Below, piece after piece: positions 1 through 7,244 of a stretch of DNA of 64,000 nt. Source of the stretch: Promicromonospora iranensis (GTDB taxonomy: Bacteria; Actinomycetota; Actinomycetes; Actinomycetales; Cellulomonadaceae). The position numbers and the translations under genes were made by a program. The notes under the pieces were generated by a model. It ran no database searches and was not told where the DNA came from. It was given only the letters and a program-made list of their open reading frames with translations. Numbering within the stretch: the first letter of the stretch is position 1; each line of letters starts with the position of its first letter. The stretch covers positions 1 to 64,000 of the forward strand of contig NZ_JAJQMN010000016.1 of the NCBI RefSeq assembly GCF_028994775.1. The letters run 5' to 3'.

Positions 1-105
1 CTCGCCGTACTGGCCACCGAGCACCTCCTGCAGCTTGCGGGCGTAGACGGCATCGGGCTTCTCTGGCTTGACCGTGTGCTGCAGCTCCTGACGATGGAAG
101 AACAT
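1..105 (-). CDS. Manganese catalase, N-terminal fragment (cut by window edge)
   Basis: Only the first 35 codons are inside the window. The start ATG lies at 105-103 behind a GAGGGAG ribosome binding site. The peptide begins MFFHRQELQ and continues through PDAVYARKLQEVLGGQYGE, the N-terminal signature of non-haem dimanganese catalases, which disproportionate hydrogen peroxide in the cytosol. The di-Mn ligands of the four-helix bundle lie beyond the edge, so activity cannot be judged. It is read away from the membrane-protein gene on its right, with about 300 bp of shared upstream DNA. The family call rests on this N-terminal block alone. Confidence 0.8.
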   Translation of the reverse strand, partial: MFFHRQELQHTVKPEKPDAVYARKLQEVLGGQYGE

Positions 106-309
106 AGCGGTACTCCCTCAGACGATCCATCAGATGGAGCCACCCGCTGTCGCGAGCGGCAGATCCACTGTCTGTGTGCGGTTCGGCCACTCGCACATGG
201 GACCGGTACGGGGCCGCACCGTGCCCCGGGGATTTTTCAGATGCCGGAATTTTTGCTCGAGAGGGTTCCTCGTGCGAGCCGATTCACCTCGGCCTAACGT
301 GAACAACAT

Positions 310-327
310 GGACGTCTATAGACGTCC
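310..327. promoter_or_regulatory. 18-bp perfect palindrome in divergent intergenic region
   Basis: GGACGTCTATAGACGTCC is a perfect inverted repeat in the gap between the catalase gene and the small membrane-protein gene. Its size and place suit a dimeric repressor site, but no regulator can be assigned. The rest of the 106-403 gap shows no coding sequence. Confidence 0.4.
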
Positions 328-403
328 GGGGCGCGGGCCTCAATGAGCGGGACTCTCAGCGCCAGCGGCGATTGTTCGCCGGTCGAAGAGGAGGTTGGTT
401 GCG

Positions 404-811
404 ATGACTGATAGCTCCACCGACGAAGCGAAGTCTCGCCCGAGGTTTCACCGTGCCTATTCCTTCGGCATCGTGACGGGAATCTTCTTCATCGTGTCGT
501 GGGTCGGCCAGTTCGTCTTCCAGGCGATCGCGGTGCGGAACGACGCCGAAGAGCACGGCTCGGCGTTCACGTGGTCCGACTTCTTTCCGCAGTTCCTCTC
601 GTCCACGTTCGAGAACTGGCAGTCGGAGTTCCTTCAGCTGGTGTGGCAGGCGGCCGGCCTGATGCTCTTCTACTTCTGGGGATCCTCGCAGTCCCGTGAG
701 GGCGAGGAGCGCGTCGAGTCCAAGATCGATGCGCTTCTCCAGGAGCGGGGTATCGACCCCGAGACGATGGACCGCGACGTCAAGGCCCGAGCTGACGGCC
801 GGGCGTCCTGA
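404..811 (+). CDS. Small two-helix membrane protein (DUF6766-like)
   Basis: A 135-residue protein. The start ATG at 404 sits 9 nt after a clean AGGAGG (389-394), which makes it better than the in-frame TTG at 395. Two hydrophobic segments, about residues 21-42 and 76-93, flank an extracytoplasmic loop, and the block ENWQSEFLQ before the second helix matches the DUF6766 family as I remember it. The C-terminal 40 residues are charged and probably cytoplasmic. No catalytic motif is visible and the function is unknown. It stands alone, convergent with the small regulator on its right. Confidence 0.75.
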   Translation: MTDSSTDEAKSRPRFHRAYSFGIVTGIFFIVSWVGQFVFQAIAVRNDAEEHGSAFTWSDFFPQFLSSTFENWQSEFLQLVWQAAGLMLFYFWGSSQSREGEERVESKIDALLQERGIDPETMDRDVKARADGRAS

Positions 812-841
812 GGTCTGCATCTCGGAGATGGGCGCCCAGGA

Positions 842-1051
842 CTACCTCTCGGCGCCGGTTCGGTCGGGCGTGAAGATGTCCTCGATCGTGCAGCCGAAGA
901 TCCGGGCGATGAGGAAGGCGAGGGGGAGGGACGGGTCGAACCGTCCCCGCTCGATCGAGATCACCGTCTGGCGTGAGACGCCGAGGGCGGTCGCCAGATC
1001 GGCCTGGGTCCACTCGCGTTCCAGCCGGCGGGCCGCCAGGTCGTTCTTCAT
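842..1051 (-). CDS. Small XRE/YozG-like HTH regulator
   Basis: A 69-residue protein that is almost entirely one Cro/C1-type helix-turn-helix: WTQADLATALGVSRQTVISIE spans the two helices, followed by a short C-terminal IEDIF segment typical of the YozG-like group. The ATG at 1051 gives the usual family length; an upstream in-frame ATG would add 60 arginine-rich residues and is unlikely. Directly upstream on the same strand lies a fragment of a small membrane protein (1062-1187), the usual partner of such regulators, and further up an 11-bp inverted repeat that may be the operator. Confidence 0.75.
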   Translation of the reverse strand: MKNDLAARRLEREWTQADLATALGVSRQTVISIERGRFDPSLPLAFLIARIFGCTIEDIFTPDRTGAER

Positions 1052-1061
1052 CGGAGCGCGC

Positions 1062-1187
1062 GGCGTCGGATCACGGCGTAGCGAACATCGCGCCGATGCC
1101 CGCCGCGATCCAGAAGTCGGCCGGGTTGGTCGCGCCGACCAGGAGCGCGACGGCGATCGACCGATCATCGTTCGCCTCCGCTGGAAG
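1062..1187 (-). pseudogene. Remnant of small glycine-rich membrane protein upstream of the HTH gene
   Basis: Read on the minus strand, one frame encodes DRSIAVALLVGATNPADF followed by WIAAGIGAMFATP and a TGA, a single hydrophobic helix pair like the membrane partner that usually precedes YozG-type regulators. That frame has no start codon. An RBS-like GGAGG and ATG near 1172 lie in another frame, so a one-base indel near codons 3-5 would restore a short membrane protein. It is called a probable broken gene, with low certainty because it is so short. Confidence 0.3.
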
Positions 1188-1229
1188 TCAAGCGTGCTTG
1201 ACGTGTCGGCAAGCAAAAGCACGCTTGAC
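1187..1229. promoter_or_regulatory. 11-bp inverted repeat, candidate operator of the HTH regulator
   Basis: GTCAAGCGTGC (1187-1197) and GCACGCTTGAC (1219-1229) are perfect arms 21 bp apart, upstream of the membrane-protein remnant and the small HTH gene. The left arm also contains its own TCAAG..CTTGA mini-palindrome. Autoregulation by the HTH protein is inferred. Confidence 0.4.
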
Positions 1230-1249
1230 ACGCAGGGTCCAGCAGTCGG

Positions 1250-1957
1250 CTACGTGCCCTCCATCAGGTCGAGGAGCTGCGCGTGCAGATCCAGGAGGGT
1301 CTTCGCCTGCAGGTCGAACGTGTCGCCGGGCCCCGGCGGGTCGCCGTCGGACCGAGGCACGTACGCCGTCCGCAGCCCGGCCGCCGCGGCGGCCCGCAGG
1401 TCCCAGGCGTGCGCCGCCACCATGAACGGTGTGCCCGACCCGGTGGGGGTGCTGTTCTTCGCCAGCTCGTAGATCGCCGGGTCCGGCTTGTAGGTGCGTG
1501 CGTCCTCGCTCGACAGCACCTGGTGCCACCGCAGCCCGGCGTTGGTGCTGATCCCGGCGAGCACCCGGCGGCTCGCGTTCGACAGCCCGAGCACCGTGAC
1601 GTCGGCGGCGAGCAGGTCGAGGCCGGCGACCGTGTCCGGCCAGGGCCGCAGCCACTCGGACGCGTCGGCGAGCCGGCTGGCGGCCTCGGGCACCAGCAGG
1701 CCCTGGCGGACCAGCACGTCCAAGGCTTCGACGTCCAGCTCATGGCTGGGTGTGAACGCGCGCCGCCCCTCGACGATCGCGCGCTCCTGCTCGGCGACGT
1801 GCCCGAGCCAGCGGCGGGCCACCTCCGCGGCGGCACCGCTGTCGATCCCGGCCATCGCTGACACCTGCCGTTCCATGCTCCCTGTCTGGTCGACCAGGGT
1901 GCCGAGAACATCGAAGACAACGGTCGGCCGGGCTGTGCCCTCCGTCGCGGGTTCCAT
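1250..1957 (-). CDS. HAD-superfamily hydrolase, haloacid dehalogenase type II-like
   Basis: A 235-residue HAD protein. Motif I is FDVLGTL with the nucleophile Asp16, motif II is SNAS (Ser127-Asn128), motif III is YKPDP (Lys157) and motif IV carries Asp186 in AHAWDLRAA. This pattern, with a helical cap between motifs I and II, is that of L-2-haloacid dehalogenases, which hydrolyse C-halogen bonds through an aspartyl ester. Many family members dephosphorylate other substrates, so the substrate is open. The ATG at 1957 lies 7 nt after TACGGT, suggesting a leaderless mRNA; an upstream GTG at 1966 would overlap that -10. Confidence 0.85.
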   Translation of the reverse strand: MEPATEGTARPTVVFDVLGTLVDQTGSMERQVSAMAGIDSGAAAEVARRWLGHVAEQERAIVEGRRAFTPSHELDVEALDVLVRQGLLVPEAASRLADASEWLRPWPDTVAGLDLLAADVTVLGLSNASRRVLAGISTNAGLRWHQVLSSEDARTYKPDPAIYELAKNSTPTGSGTPFMVAAHAWDLRAAAAAGLRTAYVPRSDGDPPGPGDTFDLQAKTLLDLHAQLLDLMEGT

Positions 1958-2085
1958 GGTTTCCACCGTAACGAAGGTGGCGGCTCGGTTCAGTGCGGCC
2001 GACGGGTTGCCCTGGCCTGGCTCCAGGGGAGCCGGCCGGCGCGGGAGTGCCCGGTGAGCGTGTCCCCGTATCCAAGGGCCGGGAC

Positions 2086-2748
2086 TCAGGCGGCCTGCGG
2101 GACGCGTCCGGTGTCGGTCCAGACCGTCCCGCGGCGCTCGTACTCGAAGAGCGTCTCGACGGCGCGGGCGATCTTCGGGCCGTACTCGCGTTCAAGCAGG
2201 TAGAGACCCAGATCGAGCCCTGAGGTGACGCCGCCGGAGGTGACCAGGTCGCCGTCGTCCACCACACGCGCCCGGACGGCGTGGGCGCCGGTGGCATCCA
2301 GGGCGTCCATGCCGAGCACGTGCGTGACGGCGTTGCGCCCTTCGAGCAGCCCCGCCATCGCCAGCGCGAGCGAGCCACCGCAGACGGCCGCGACGGTGAC
2401 CTTCGAGTTCTCCATGGCGCGCCGGACGAGCGGGACGGCGGCCGTCTGCGCGAAGCGGGACAGCAGCACCGGGATGGTGTCGACGCCGTCGTCGGGATCC
2501 GCATCGACCGGCCCGCTGGCACCCGGGACGATGACGTAGCCCGGTCGCTCCGGGTCGAGTGTTCCCGTCGCAGGCATGGTGATGCCGGTGGTGCCCGAGC
2601 GGACCTGCCGCGGGCCCTCCGCGGTGACGAGCTCGACCGCCAGCTCGCCGCCGATGCTGGCGCTCCCGGCGGCGAGAACCTCGAAGACGGTGACTGCGTC
2701 CAACGGGTCGAAGCCGTCGAACAGGACTACCTGGACGGACAGGGGCAT
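2086..2748 (-). CDS. DJ-1/PfpI family protein
   Basis: A 220-residue single-domain class I glutamine-amidotransferase-like protein. The nucleophile elbow AAVCGGSLALA places the reactive cysteine at residue 123, and the acidic residue near the start (FEVLAAG) matches the DJ-1 active-site glutamate. The closest recognisable subgroup is the isonitrile-hydratase-like branch, but cysteine oxidation sensors and hydrolases share the fold. It is divergent from the GlxA-type regulator on the right, which has the same N-terminal fold, so the two probably form a regulator-target pair. Confidence 0.85.
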   Translation of the reverse strand: MPLSVQVVLFDGFDPLDAVTVFEVLAAGSASIGGELAVELVTAEGPRQVRSGTTGITMPATGTLDPERPGYVIVPGASGPVDADPDDGVDTIPVLLSRFAQTAAVPLVRRAMENSKVTVAAVCGGSLALAMAGLLEGRNAVTHVLGMDALDATGAHAVRARVVDDGDLVTSGGVTSGLDLGLYLLEREYGPKIARAVETLFEYERRGTVWTDTGRVPQAA

Positions 2749-2909
2749 GAGTGCTCCTCAGGGACGAGTGGGTGTGGCCGGGTTGTTGCGTCCATGCTCG
2801 GCTGCCGCCGGGCCGCCGAACCAGAGGCCCGCATGCCACGAACCGCCTGTATCTGGCCACCTGCTCCTGAGTGGCCCCACCCGCTTCGCGCGCTGGATAC
2901 CGTGGGCCG

Positions 2910-3860
2910 GTGCACACCGTCGCGGTCGTCGCCCTGCCCGACACGATCATCTTCGATCTGGCCACACCGATCGAGACCTTCGGGCGTGCCCGGCTGCCGG
3001 ACGGCCGCCCCGCCTACCGCGTGATCGTGTGCGGAACCGAGCCGGTCGTCGAGGCAGGCCCGCTGCGGCTCGGCGTCGACGTCGGCCTGGAGGCGCTGGA
3101 GCGGGCGGACACCGTGGTCGTCCCGGGCCGGATCCATCCCGAGCTGGAGACCCCGGCGCCCGCGATCGCCGCGCTCCGGGCGGCGGCCGCGGACGGCACG
3201 CGCATCGCCTCGATCTGCGTCGGCGCCTTCACGCTCGCCGAAGCCGGCCTGCTCGACGGGCTGCGTGCGACGACGCACTGGCTCGCCGCGGACGCCCTGG
3301 CGAAGCGGTACCCGTCGATCGACGTGGATCCGGAGACCCTGTACATCGACAACGGCCAGATCCTCACCTCGGCCGGCGCCGCTGCCGGGCTCGACCTGTG
3401 CCTGCACCTCGTGCGCCGCGACCACGGTGTCGCCGTCGCCGCCGACACCTCACGGCTCTCGGTCGCGCCGCTCCACCGCGACGGCGGCCAGGCGCAGTTC
3501 ATCCTGCGCAACCCGCCCACGTTCCAGAGCGCGACGCTCGAACCGGTGCTCCTGTGGATCGAGGAGAACGCCCACTCCGACCTCACGCTCGCGGACATCG
3601 CCGCCGCCGCGCACACGAGCGTCCGCACGCTCAACCGCCGGTTCCACCAGGAGACCGGCCAGAGCCCGATGCAGTGGCTCGGCGGCGTGCGCATCCGGCA
3701 CGCGCAGGAGCTGCTGGAGACCACCGACCACGGCGTCGAGCGCATCGCCCGGCAGGTCGGGTTCTCGAGCCCGAGCAACTTCCGCGCCCTCTTCCGCAGG
3801 GCGGCCGGTGTGACCCCGCACGCCTACCGGACCACCTTCCGCGGCAGGCCCGGGGCGTGA
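2910..3860 (+). CDS. GlxA-family AraC-type transcriptional regulator
   Basis: A 316-residue protein with an N-terminal DJ-1/PfpI-like sensor domain (about 1-190, elbow IASICVGAFTLAEAGLL) and a C-terminal AraC helix-turn-helix pair (about 212-316, with ARQVGFSSPSNFRALFRR as the second HTH). The GTG at 2910 gives the usual HTVAVVALPD start of the family and lies 8 nt after GATACC, a likely -10. A GTG at 2871 would add 13 unusual residues. It is divergent from the DJ-1 gene, with an inverted repeat GGCCAC-N10-GTGGCC (2855-2876) between them as a candidate operator. Confidence 0.85.
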   Translation: MHTVAVVALPDTIIFDLATPIETFGRARLPDGRPAYRVIVCGTEPVVEAGPLRLGVDVGLEALERADTVVVPGRIHPELETPAPAIAALRAAAADGTRIASICVGAFTLAEAGLLDGLRATTHWLAADALAKRYPSIDVDPETLYIDNGQILTSAGAAAGLDLCLHLVRRDHGVAVAADTSRLSVAPLHRDGGQAQFILRNPPTFQSATLEPVLLWIEENAHSDLTLADIAAAAHTSVRTLNRRFHQETGQSPMQWLGGVRIRHAQELLETTDHGVERIARQVGFSSPSNFRALFRRAAGVTPHAYRTTFRGRPGA

Positions 3861-3864
3861 CCGG

Positions 3865-4440
3865 CTACGCGCCGCTGCGCAGGCCCCGGAGGGTGTACTC
3901 GCAGCGTCGGCGGTAGCCGTCGCGGGGCTGCTCGGTGCACGCGCGGGCGATGATGCCGCGTTCCCAGATGAGGAGGTAGACGTCCTCGGAGGTCAGGTCG
4001 TCCCGGACCTTGCCGGTGGCCTGCGCCTCGGCCAGCAGGCCGCCCGCGATCTCGCTGGCGCGCTCGCACAGTGCGACCAGCGGGTCCGAGCCGGGCATCG
4101 CGCGCAGCAGGACGTCGTTCGCGGCGGGCTCGTCGTACTGGAGCAGCCAGATCTGCCGCAGGTAGCTCTCGAACCGTTCGACCGGGTCCTCGATGTCGCG
4201 GACCGCGGTGATGATGCCGGTGATGCGCTCGGCGACGAGCTCCTCGACCACCGCGTCGATCAGGCCTTGCCGGCCCCCGAAGCGGTGGTAGATGGTGCCC
4301 TTGCTGACGCCCGCGGCCCGCGCCACCTCGTCGAGCGGGCTGTTCAGCCCGTGCGCGCGGAACACGTCGAGGGCAGCCGTGCGGATGCCCTCGACGTTGC
4401 GCCGCGCGTCGGCACGCAGGCGGGGGGTCTCCGCCGTCAT
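3865..4440 (-). CDS. TetR-family regulator of the DsbA operon
   Basis: A 191-residue TetR protein. Its N-terminal HTH (about 33-56) reads LDEVARAAGVSKGTIYHRFG; the C-terminal ligand domain is not diagnostic. Its ATG overlaps the stop of the DsbA-like gene by 4 nt (ATGA), so it is the third gene of an operon with the small Cys peptide and the oxidoreductase. The two 18-bp palindromes over the operon promoter (5307-5356) are the obvious autoregulatory sites. Inducer unknown; an electrophile or oxidant would suit the partners. Confidence 0.85.
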   Translation of the reverse strand: MTAETPRLRADARRNVEGIRTAALDVFRAHGLNSPLDEVARAAGVSKGTIYHRFGGRQGLIDAVVEELVAERITGIITAVRDIEDPVERFESYLRQIWLLQYDEPAANDVLLRAMPGSDPLVALCERASEIAGGLLAEAQATGKVRDDLTSEDVYLLIWERGIIARACTEQPRDGYRRRCEYTLRGLRSGA

Positions 4441-5150
4441 CGACCCGCCCCGGCGGGAGCGGCGTCGGCCGCCCCGACCGTCTCGTTCCAGCTTGTGTCC
4501 AGGGCCTGCAGGAACGCCTCGACGGGCTGTGCGCCCGAGACCGCGTACTTGCCGGCGAACACGAAGAACGGAACACCCTGGATGCCGTACTGGCGGGCCT
4601 GCTGGATGTCCTCCTCGACGGCTTCCGCGAACTCGCCGCTCGCCAGTGCGGCGAGGGCGGCGTCGCGGTCCAGGCCGACGTCGGCGGCGAGGTCGGCCAG
4701 GACCTGGTGGTCGGCGACGTTGCGGCCGTCGGTGAAGTACGCCTTGAACAGCTGCTGGACCATCTCGTGCTGCTTGCCCTGGGTGGCCGCGAAGTGGCTC
4801 AGCTGGTGCGCGGTGCGGGTGCCGACCGCCTGGGCCCGGTCCATGCGGTAGTCCAGCCCGATCTGCCGGGCGCGCTCCGTGACCTGGTCGTTCATCGCCT
4901 GCGCCTGCTCGCGCGGGAGGCCGTGCTTGGCCGACAGCAGCTCGGTCGGGCTGACCGGTGCGTCGTCGTCGGACAGCTGCGGCATCAGGAGGAAGCTGTG
5001 GTACCGGACGTCGACGCCGGAGGCGTGGGGGAACTTCTCCAGGGCCTGCGCCAGGAGTGTGTCGCCCATGTAGCAGAACGGGCACATCACGTCGCTCCAC
5101 ACGTCGACGACGAGCCGGTCCGCGGCCTGGCCGAATGCCTCGCCGGCCAT
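4437..5150 (-). CDS. DsbA-family (FrnE-like) thiol oxidoreductase
   Basis: A 237-residue thioredoxin-fold protein with a helical insertion, as in the FrnE/DsbA cytosolic subgroup. WSDVMCPFCYMGD places the CPFC active site at Cys23 and Cys26, and the cis-proline loop is IQGVPFFVFAGKYAVSGAQP. No signal peptide is present, so it should act in the cytosol on disulfides or as an isomerase-like enzyme. The ATG at 5150 overlaps the stop of the upstream small gene (TGATG); a GTG at 5159 is an alternative. The downstream TetR gene overlaps by 4 nt. Confidence 0.85.
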   Translation of the reverse strand: MAGEAFGQAADRLVVDVWSDVMCPFCYMGDTLLAQALEKFPHASGVDVRYHSFLLMPQLSDDDAPVSPTELLSAKHGLPREQAQAMNDQVTERARQIGLDYRMDRAQAVGTRTAHQLSHFAATQGKQHEMVQQLFKAYFTDGRNVADHQVLADLAADVGLDRDAALAALASGEFAEAVEEDIQQARQYGIQGVPFFVFAGKYAVSGAQPVEAFLQALDTSWNETVGAADAAPAGAGR

Positions 5151-5317
5151 CAGGAGCACACCCCGTCCAGGTCGCAGACGCCGAACGACTCGCCCGCGGG
5201 CAGGAGCTCGAACGGCGACGTGGTGGTGGCCGAGCCGCCGCCGGCGGCCTCGGGGGTCTGCTCCACCGGGGAGTCGACCACCGAGGCCGGGTCCGTGGTC
5301 ACGTTACTTGACATCAT
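5150..5317 (-). CDS. Small peptide with C-terminal cysteine pair, coupled to DsbA-like gene
   Basis: A 55-codon open frame beginning MMSSNVTTDP, low-complexity and acidic in the middle, and ending GVCDLDGVCS. Its stop overlaps the DsbA-like start (TGATG), so the two are translationally coupled. The promoter -10 TAGGGT (5331-5326) ends 8 nt before the ATG at 5317, implying a leaderless mRNA that begins with this gene. I do not recognise the family. Cys-x5-Cys at the tail next to a thiol oxidoreductase suggests a redox partner, substrate or metal-binding peptide; this is inference. Confidence 0.55.
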   Translation of the reverse strand: MMSSNVTTDPASVVDSPVEQTPEAAGGGSATTTSPFELLPAGESFGVCDLDGVCS

Positions 5318-5356
5318 GGTCAAGAACCCTAGCCGCAACTTGAATCCATGGTCAAG
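5307..5356 (-). promoter_or_regulatory. Promoter of the DsbA/TetR operon with two 18-bp operators
   Basis: CTTGACATCATGGTCAAG (5307-5324) and CTTGAATCCATGGTCAAG (5339-5356) are near-identical palindromes 32 bp apart, about three helical turns. On the minus strand the distal copy contains the -35 TTGACC, followed after 18 nt by -10 TAGGGT; the proximal copy covers the predicted transcription start. This suits dimeric repression by the TetR protein encoded in the operon. Confidence 0.7.
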
Positions 5357-5383
5357 ATCGGCGACCGCCGGCGATCCGGACGG

Positions 5384-5794
5384 TCAGTCCAGGACGGCGA
5401 AGGCCTCGACCTCGACGAGCACGTCCGGCTCGAACAGGTAGTCGACGCCGATGAGCGAGACGGGCGGCAGCGGCTTGGGGATGCCGAGCTCGTCGGTCAC
5501 GCTCTCGAGCCCGGCCATGAAGTCGTCCATCTTCTCGGGGCTCCAGTGCGTGACGAAGAACCGGAGGCGCACCACGTCGGCAAAGGTCGCGCCGGCGCCG
5601 GCGAGGCCGCGGGCGGTGTTGCGCAGGGCCTGCGCGACCTGGCCCGTCAGGTCGTCGGGCGCGATGTGGTTCGCCTCGGCGTCGCGTGCGATCTGGCCGG
5701 CCACGTGCACCTGGCGGGTGCCCGTGCCGATCGAGACGTGGTGATACGGGACGGGCTGGAACATGCCCTCGGGGGTGAGCAGCTGCACGGTCAT
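5384..5794 (-). CDS. RidA/YjgF-family protein
   Basis: A 136-residue RidA-fold protein, the standard length. The conserved core VHVAGQIARD and the RLRFFVTHW strand with its arginine match the group that binds carboxylates at trimer interfaces; canonical RidA hydrolyses reactive enamines and imines made by PLP enzymes. This copy is a divergent subgroup member, so deaminase activity is not certain. It is divergent from an HxlR regulator, with mirrored 9-bp arms TCCCTTCGT / ACGAAGGGA (5801-5854) between them. Confidence 0.85.
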   Translation of the reverse strand: MTVQLLTPEGMFQPVPYHHVSIGTGTRQVHVAGQIARDAEANHIAPDDLTGQVAQALRNTARGLAGAGATFADVVRLRFFVTHWSPEKMDDFMAGLESVTDELGIPKPLPPVSLIGVDYLFEPDVLVEVEAFAVLD

Positions 5795-5800
5795 GGAAGG

Positions 5801-5854
5801 TCCCTTCGTTGATGGTCTAGCAGGTATCCCATGTGTACTTGGTGTACGAAGGGA
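5801..5854. promoter_or_regulatory. Divergent ridA-like/hxlR control region with inverted repeats
   Basis: TCCCTTCGT (5801-5809) and ACGAAGGGA (5846-5854) are perfect 9-bp arms, and a GTAC-N5-GTAC motif sits at 5835-5847. One or both may be HxlR binding sites; no biochemical consensus allows a choice. Confidence 0.35.
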
Positions 5855-5875
5855 ACTTCAACGAGACTAGGTTTC

Positions 5876-6247
5876 ATGCCGGATACCACCGAACCCGCCG
5901 AGCGCATACAGATCTCCACGCCGCACCGTGAGCTGCTCGACCAGGTGCTCGACAAATGGTCGCTCCAGGTGCTCGACGAGCTGTGCGAGCAGCCGCTGCG
6001 GTTCAACGAGCTGCGGCGCGCGATCCCCGTGGTGACCCAGAAGTCGCTGACGGCGACGCTGCGCCGTCTCGAGCGCAACGGGATGGTCGACCGGGTGGTC
6101 GTGAGCTCGCGTCCGATCGCCGTCGAGTACCGCATCTCGGCGCTCGGCCGGTCCATCCAGGACCTCATCGACGCGCTGTTCCACTGGAGCGCCGAGAACA
6201 TGGCCGACGTCGAGCGGGCGCGGACGCGGTTCGACGCCGAGGGGTGA
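5876..6247 (+). CDS. HxlR-family winged-helix regulator
   Basis: A 123-residue HxlR/MarR-like protein. The signature W-S-LQVLDEL, then LRFNELRRAIPVVTQKSLT (recognition helix) and LRRLERNGMVDR (wing) follow the family pattern. ATG 5876 gives the normal N-terminus; an upstream ATG at 5831 would add 15 Cys/Trp-rich residues. These regulators usually control an adjacent divergent gene, here the RidA-like protein, in response to reactive electrophiles or redox change. Confidence 0.85.
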   Translation: MPDTTEPAERIQISTPHRELLDQVLDKWSLQVLDELCEQPLRFNELRRAIPVVTQKSLTATLRRLERNGMVDRVVVSSRPIAVEYRISALGRSIQDLIDALFHWSAENMADVERARTRFDAEG

Positions 6248-6267
6248 CGGGCACGGACGCCGTCGGC

Positions 6268-7194
6268 TCAGCCGTTCCGTGCCGCGATGGACAGCAGCGT
6301 CTCCAGCGGCGGCAGCGGTGACGTGTCCGGGGAACGGATGGCGCGCAGCTCGCGCACGAAGCGCAGACCCTTGACGGGGACGCGCACCAGCCGCCCCGCG
6401 GTGAGGTCGTCCCGCACGGCCAGGATGCTGAGCACGGCGGGCGCCGCGCCGGACGCGACGGCCGTCCGGACCGCCGCGGTGGTCGGGAGCTCGGCCAGCG
6501 GAGCCGCGATCGTGTGCCCGGCGTCGACGAGGATCTGCTCCGCGCTGAGCCTGGTGCCCGAGCCCTTCTCCCGCGTCACGAGCGGGGTGCGCGCGAGCTC
6601 GGCGGCGCTCACGGCGCGGCGCCGGGCCCAGGCGTGCTGCGGTGCGACGACGGCGACGAGCTCGTCCCTCGCCACGGTGGTGGTGACCAGACCCGGGATC
6701 TCCGTGGGCGTCTCGACGAAGCCGAGCTGGTGGCTGCGATCGGTGACCAGCTCGATGGCGTGCGCGCTGTTCGTCGCGGTCACCGAGATGGCGTGCGCGG
6801 CGCTGTCCCGCGCGCGCAGCGTCATGAGCCAGCGGGGGAGCAGGTACTCCGCGACCGTGAGGCTCGCGGCGATGGCAAGGGGCCTGGCGTGACCGGCCGT
6901 GCGGAGTGCGGCGACGCCCGCGTCGAACCGGTCGGCCGCTTCCACGGTCTCGGCCGCCCACTGCGCCGCCATCGTGCCGTCGAGGGTGAGCGTGCTGCCG
7001 CGCGGCCCGCGGACCAGGAGCGCCACCCCGAGCCGGCGTTCGAGCCGGCGCATCCGGGTCGACGCGGCCTGCTGGGTGATACCCAGCGTCCTGCTGGCGG
7101 CGGTGATGGACCCGGCCTCCGCGATCGCCGAGAGGAGGCGGAGCGATGGCAGGTCCACACCGCTCCCAGCTACAACGTCAGGTTGTGGTTCCAC
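6268..7194 (-). CDS. LysR-family regulator divergent from TDT exporter
   Basis: A 308-residue LysR protein. The N-terminal winged HTH (about 15-75) contains GSITAASRTLGITQQAAST and RLERRLGVALLVR; the rest is a periplasmic-binding-like effector domain. The GTG at 7194 is the first in-frame start, with a -10-like TATCCT about 10 nt upstream. A palindrome TTGTGG-TT-CCACAA (7183-7196) overlaps the start. It is divergent from the TDT-family transporter, a frequent pairing for sulfite or organic-acid exporters, so it probably activates that gene. Confidence 0.85.
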   Translation of the reverse strand: MEPQPDVVAGSGVDLPSLRLLSAIAEAGSITAASRTLGITQQAASTRMRRLERRLGVALLVRGPRGSTLTLDGTMAAQWAAETVEAADRFDAGVAALRTAGHARPLAIAASLTVAEYLLPRWLMTLRARDSAAHAISVTATNSAHAIELVTDRSHQLGFVETPTEIPGLVTTTVARDELVAVVAPQHAWARRRAVSAAELARTPLVTREKGSGTRLSAEQILVDAGHTIAAPLAELPTTAAVRTAVASGAAPAVLSILAVRDDLTAGRLVRVPVKGLRFVRELRAIRSPDTSPLPPLETLLSIAARNG

Positions 7195-7196
7195 AA
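7183..7196. promoter_or_regulatory. Palindrome at the lysR start codon
   Basis: TTGTGG-TT-CCACAA overlaps the first codons of the LysR gene and lies about 50 bp from the divergent transporter start. It is a candidate autoregulatory LysR site. Confidence 0.35.
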
Positions 7197-7244
7197 TGAA
7201 ACTGAGGATACCGGCCGGGTCGGTCGGTAGCGAGACTGAGGCGC

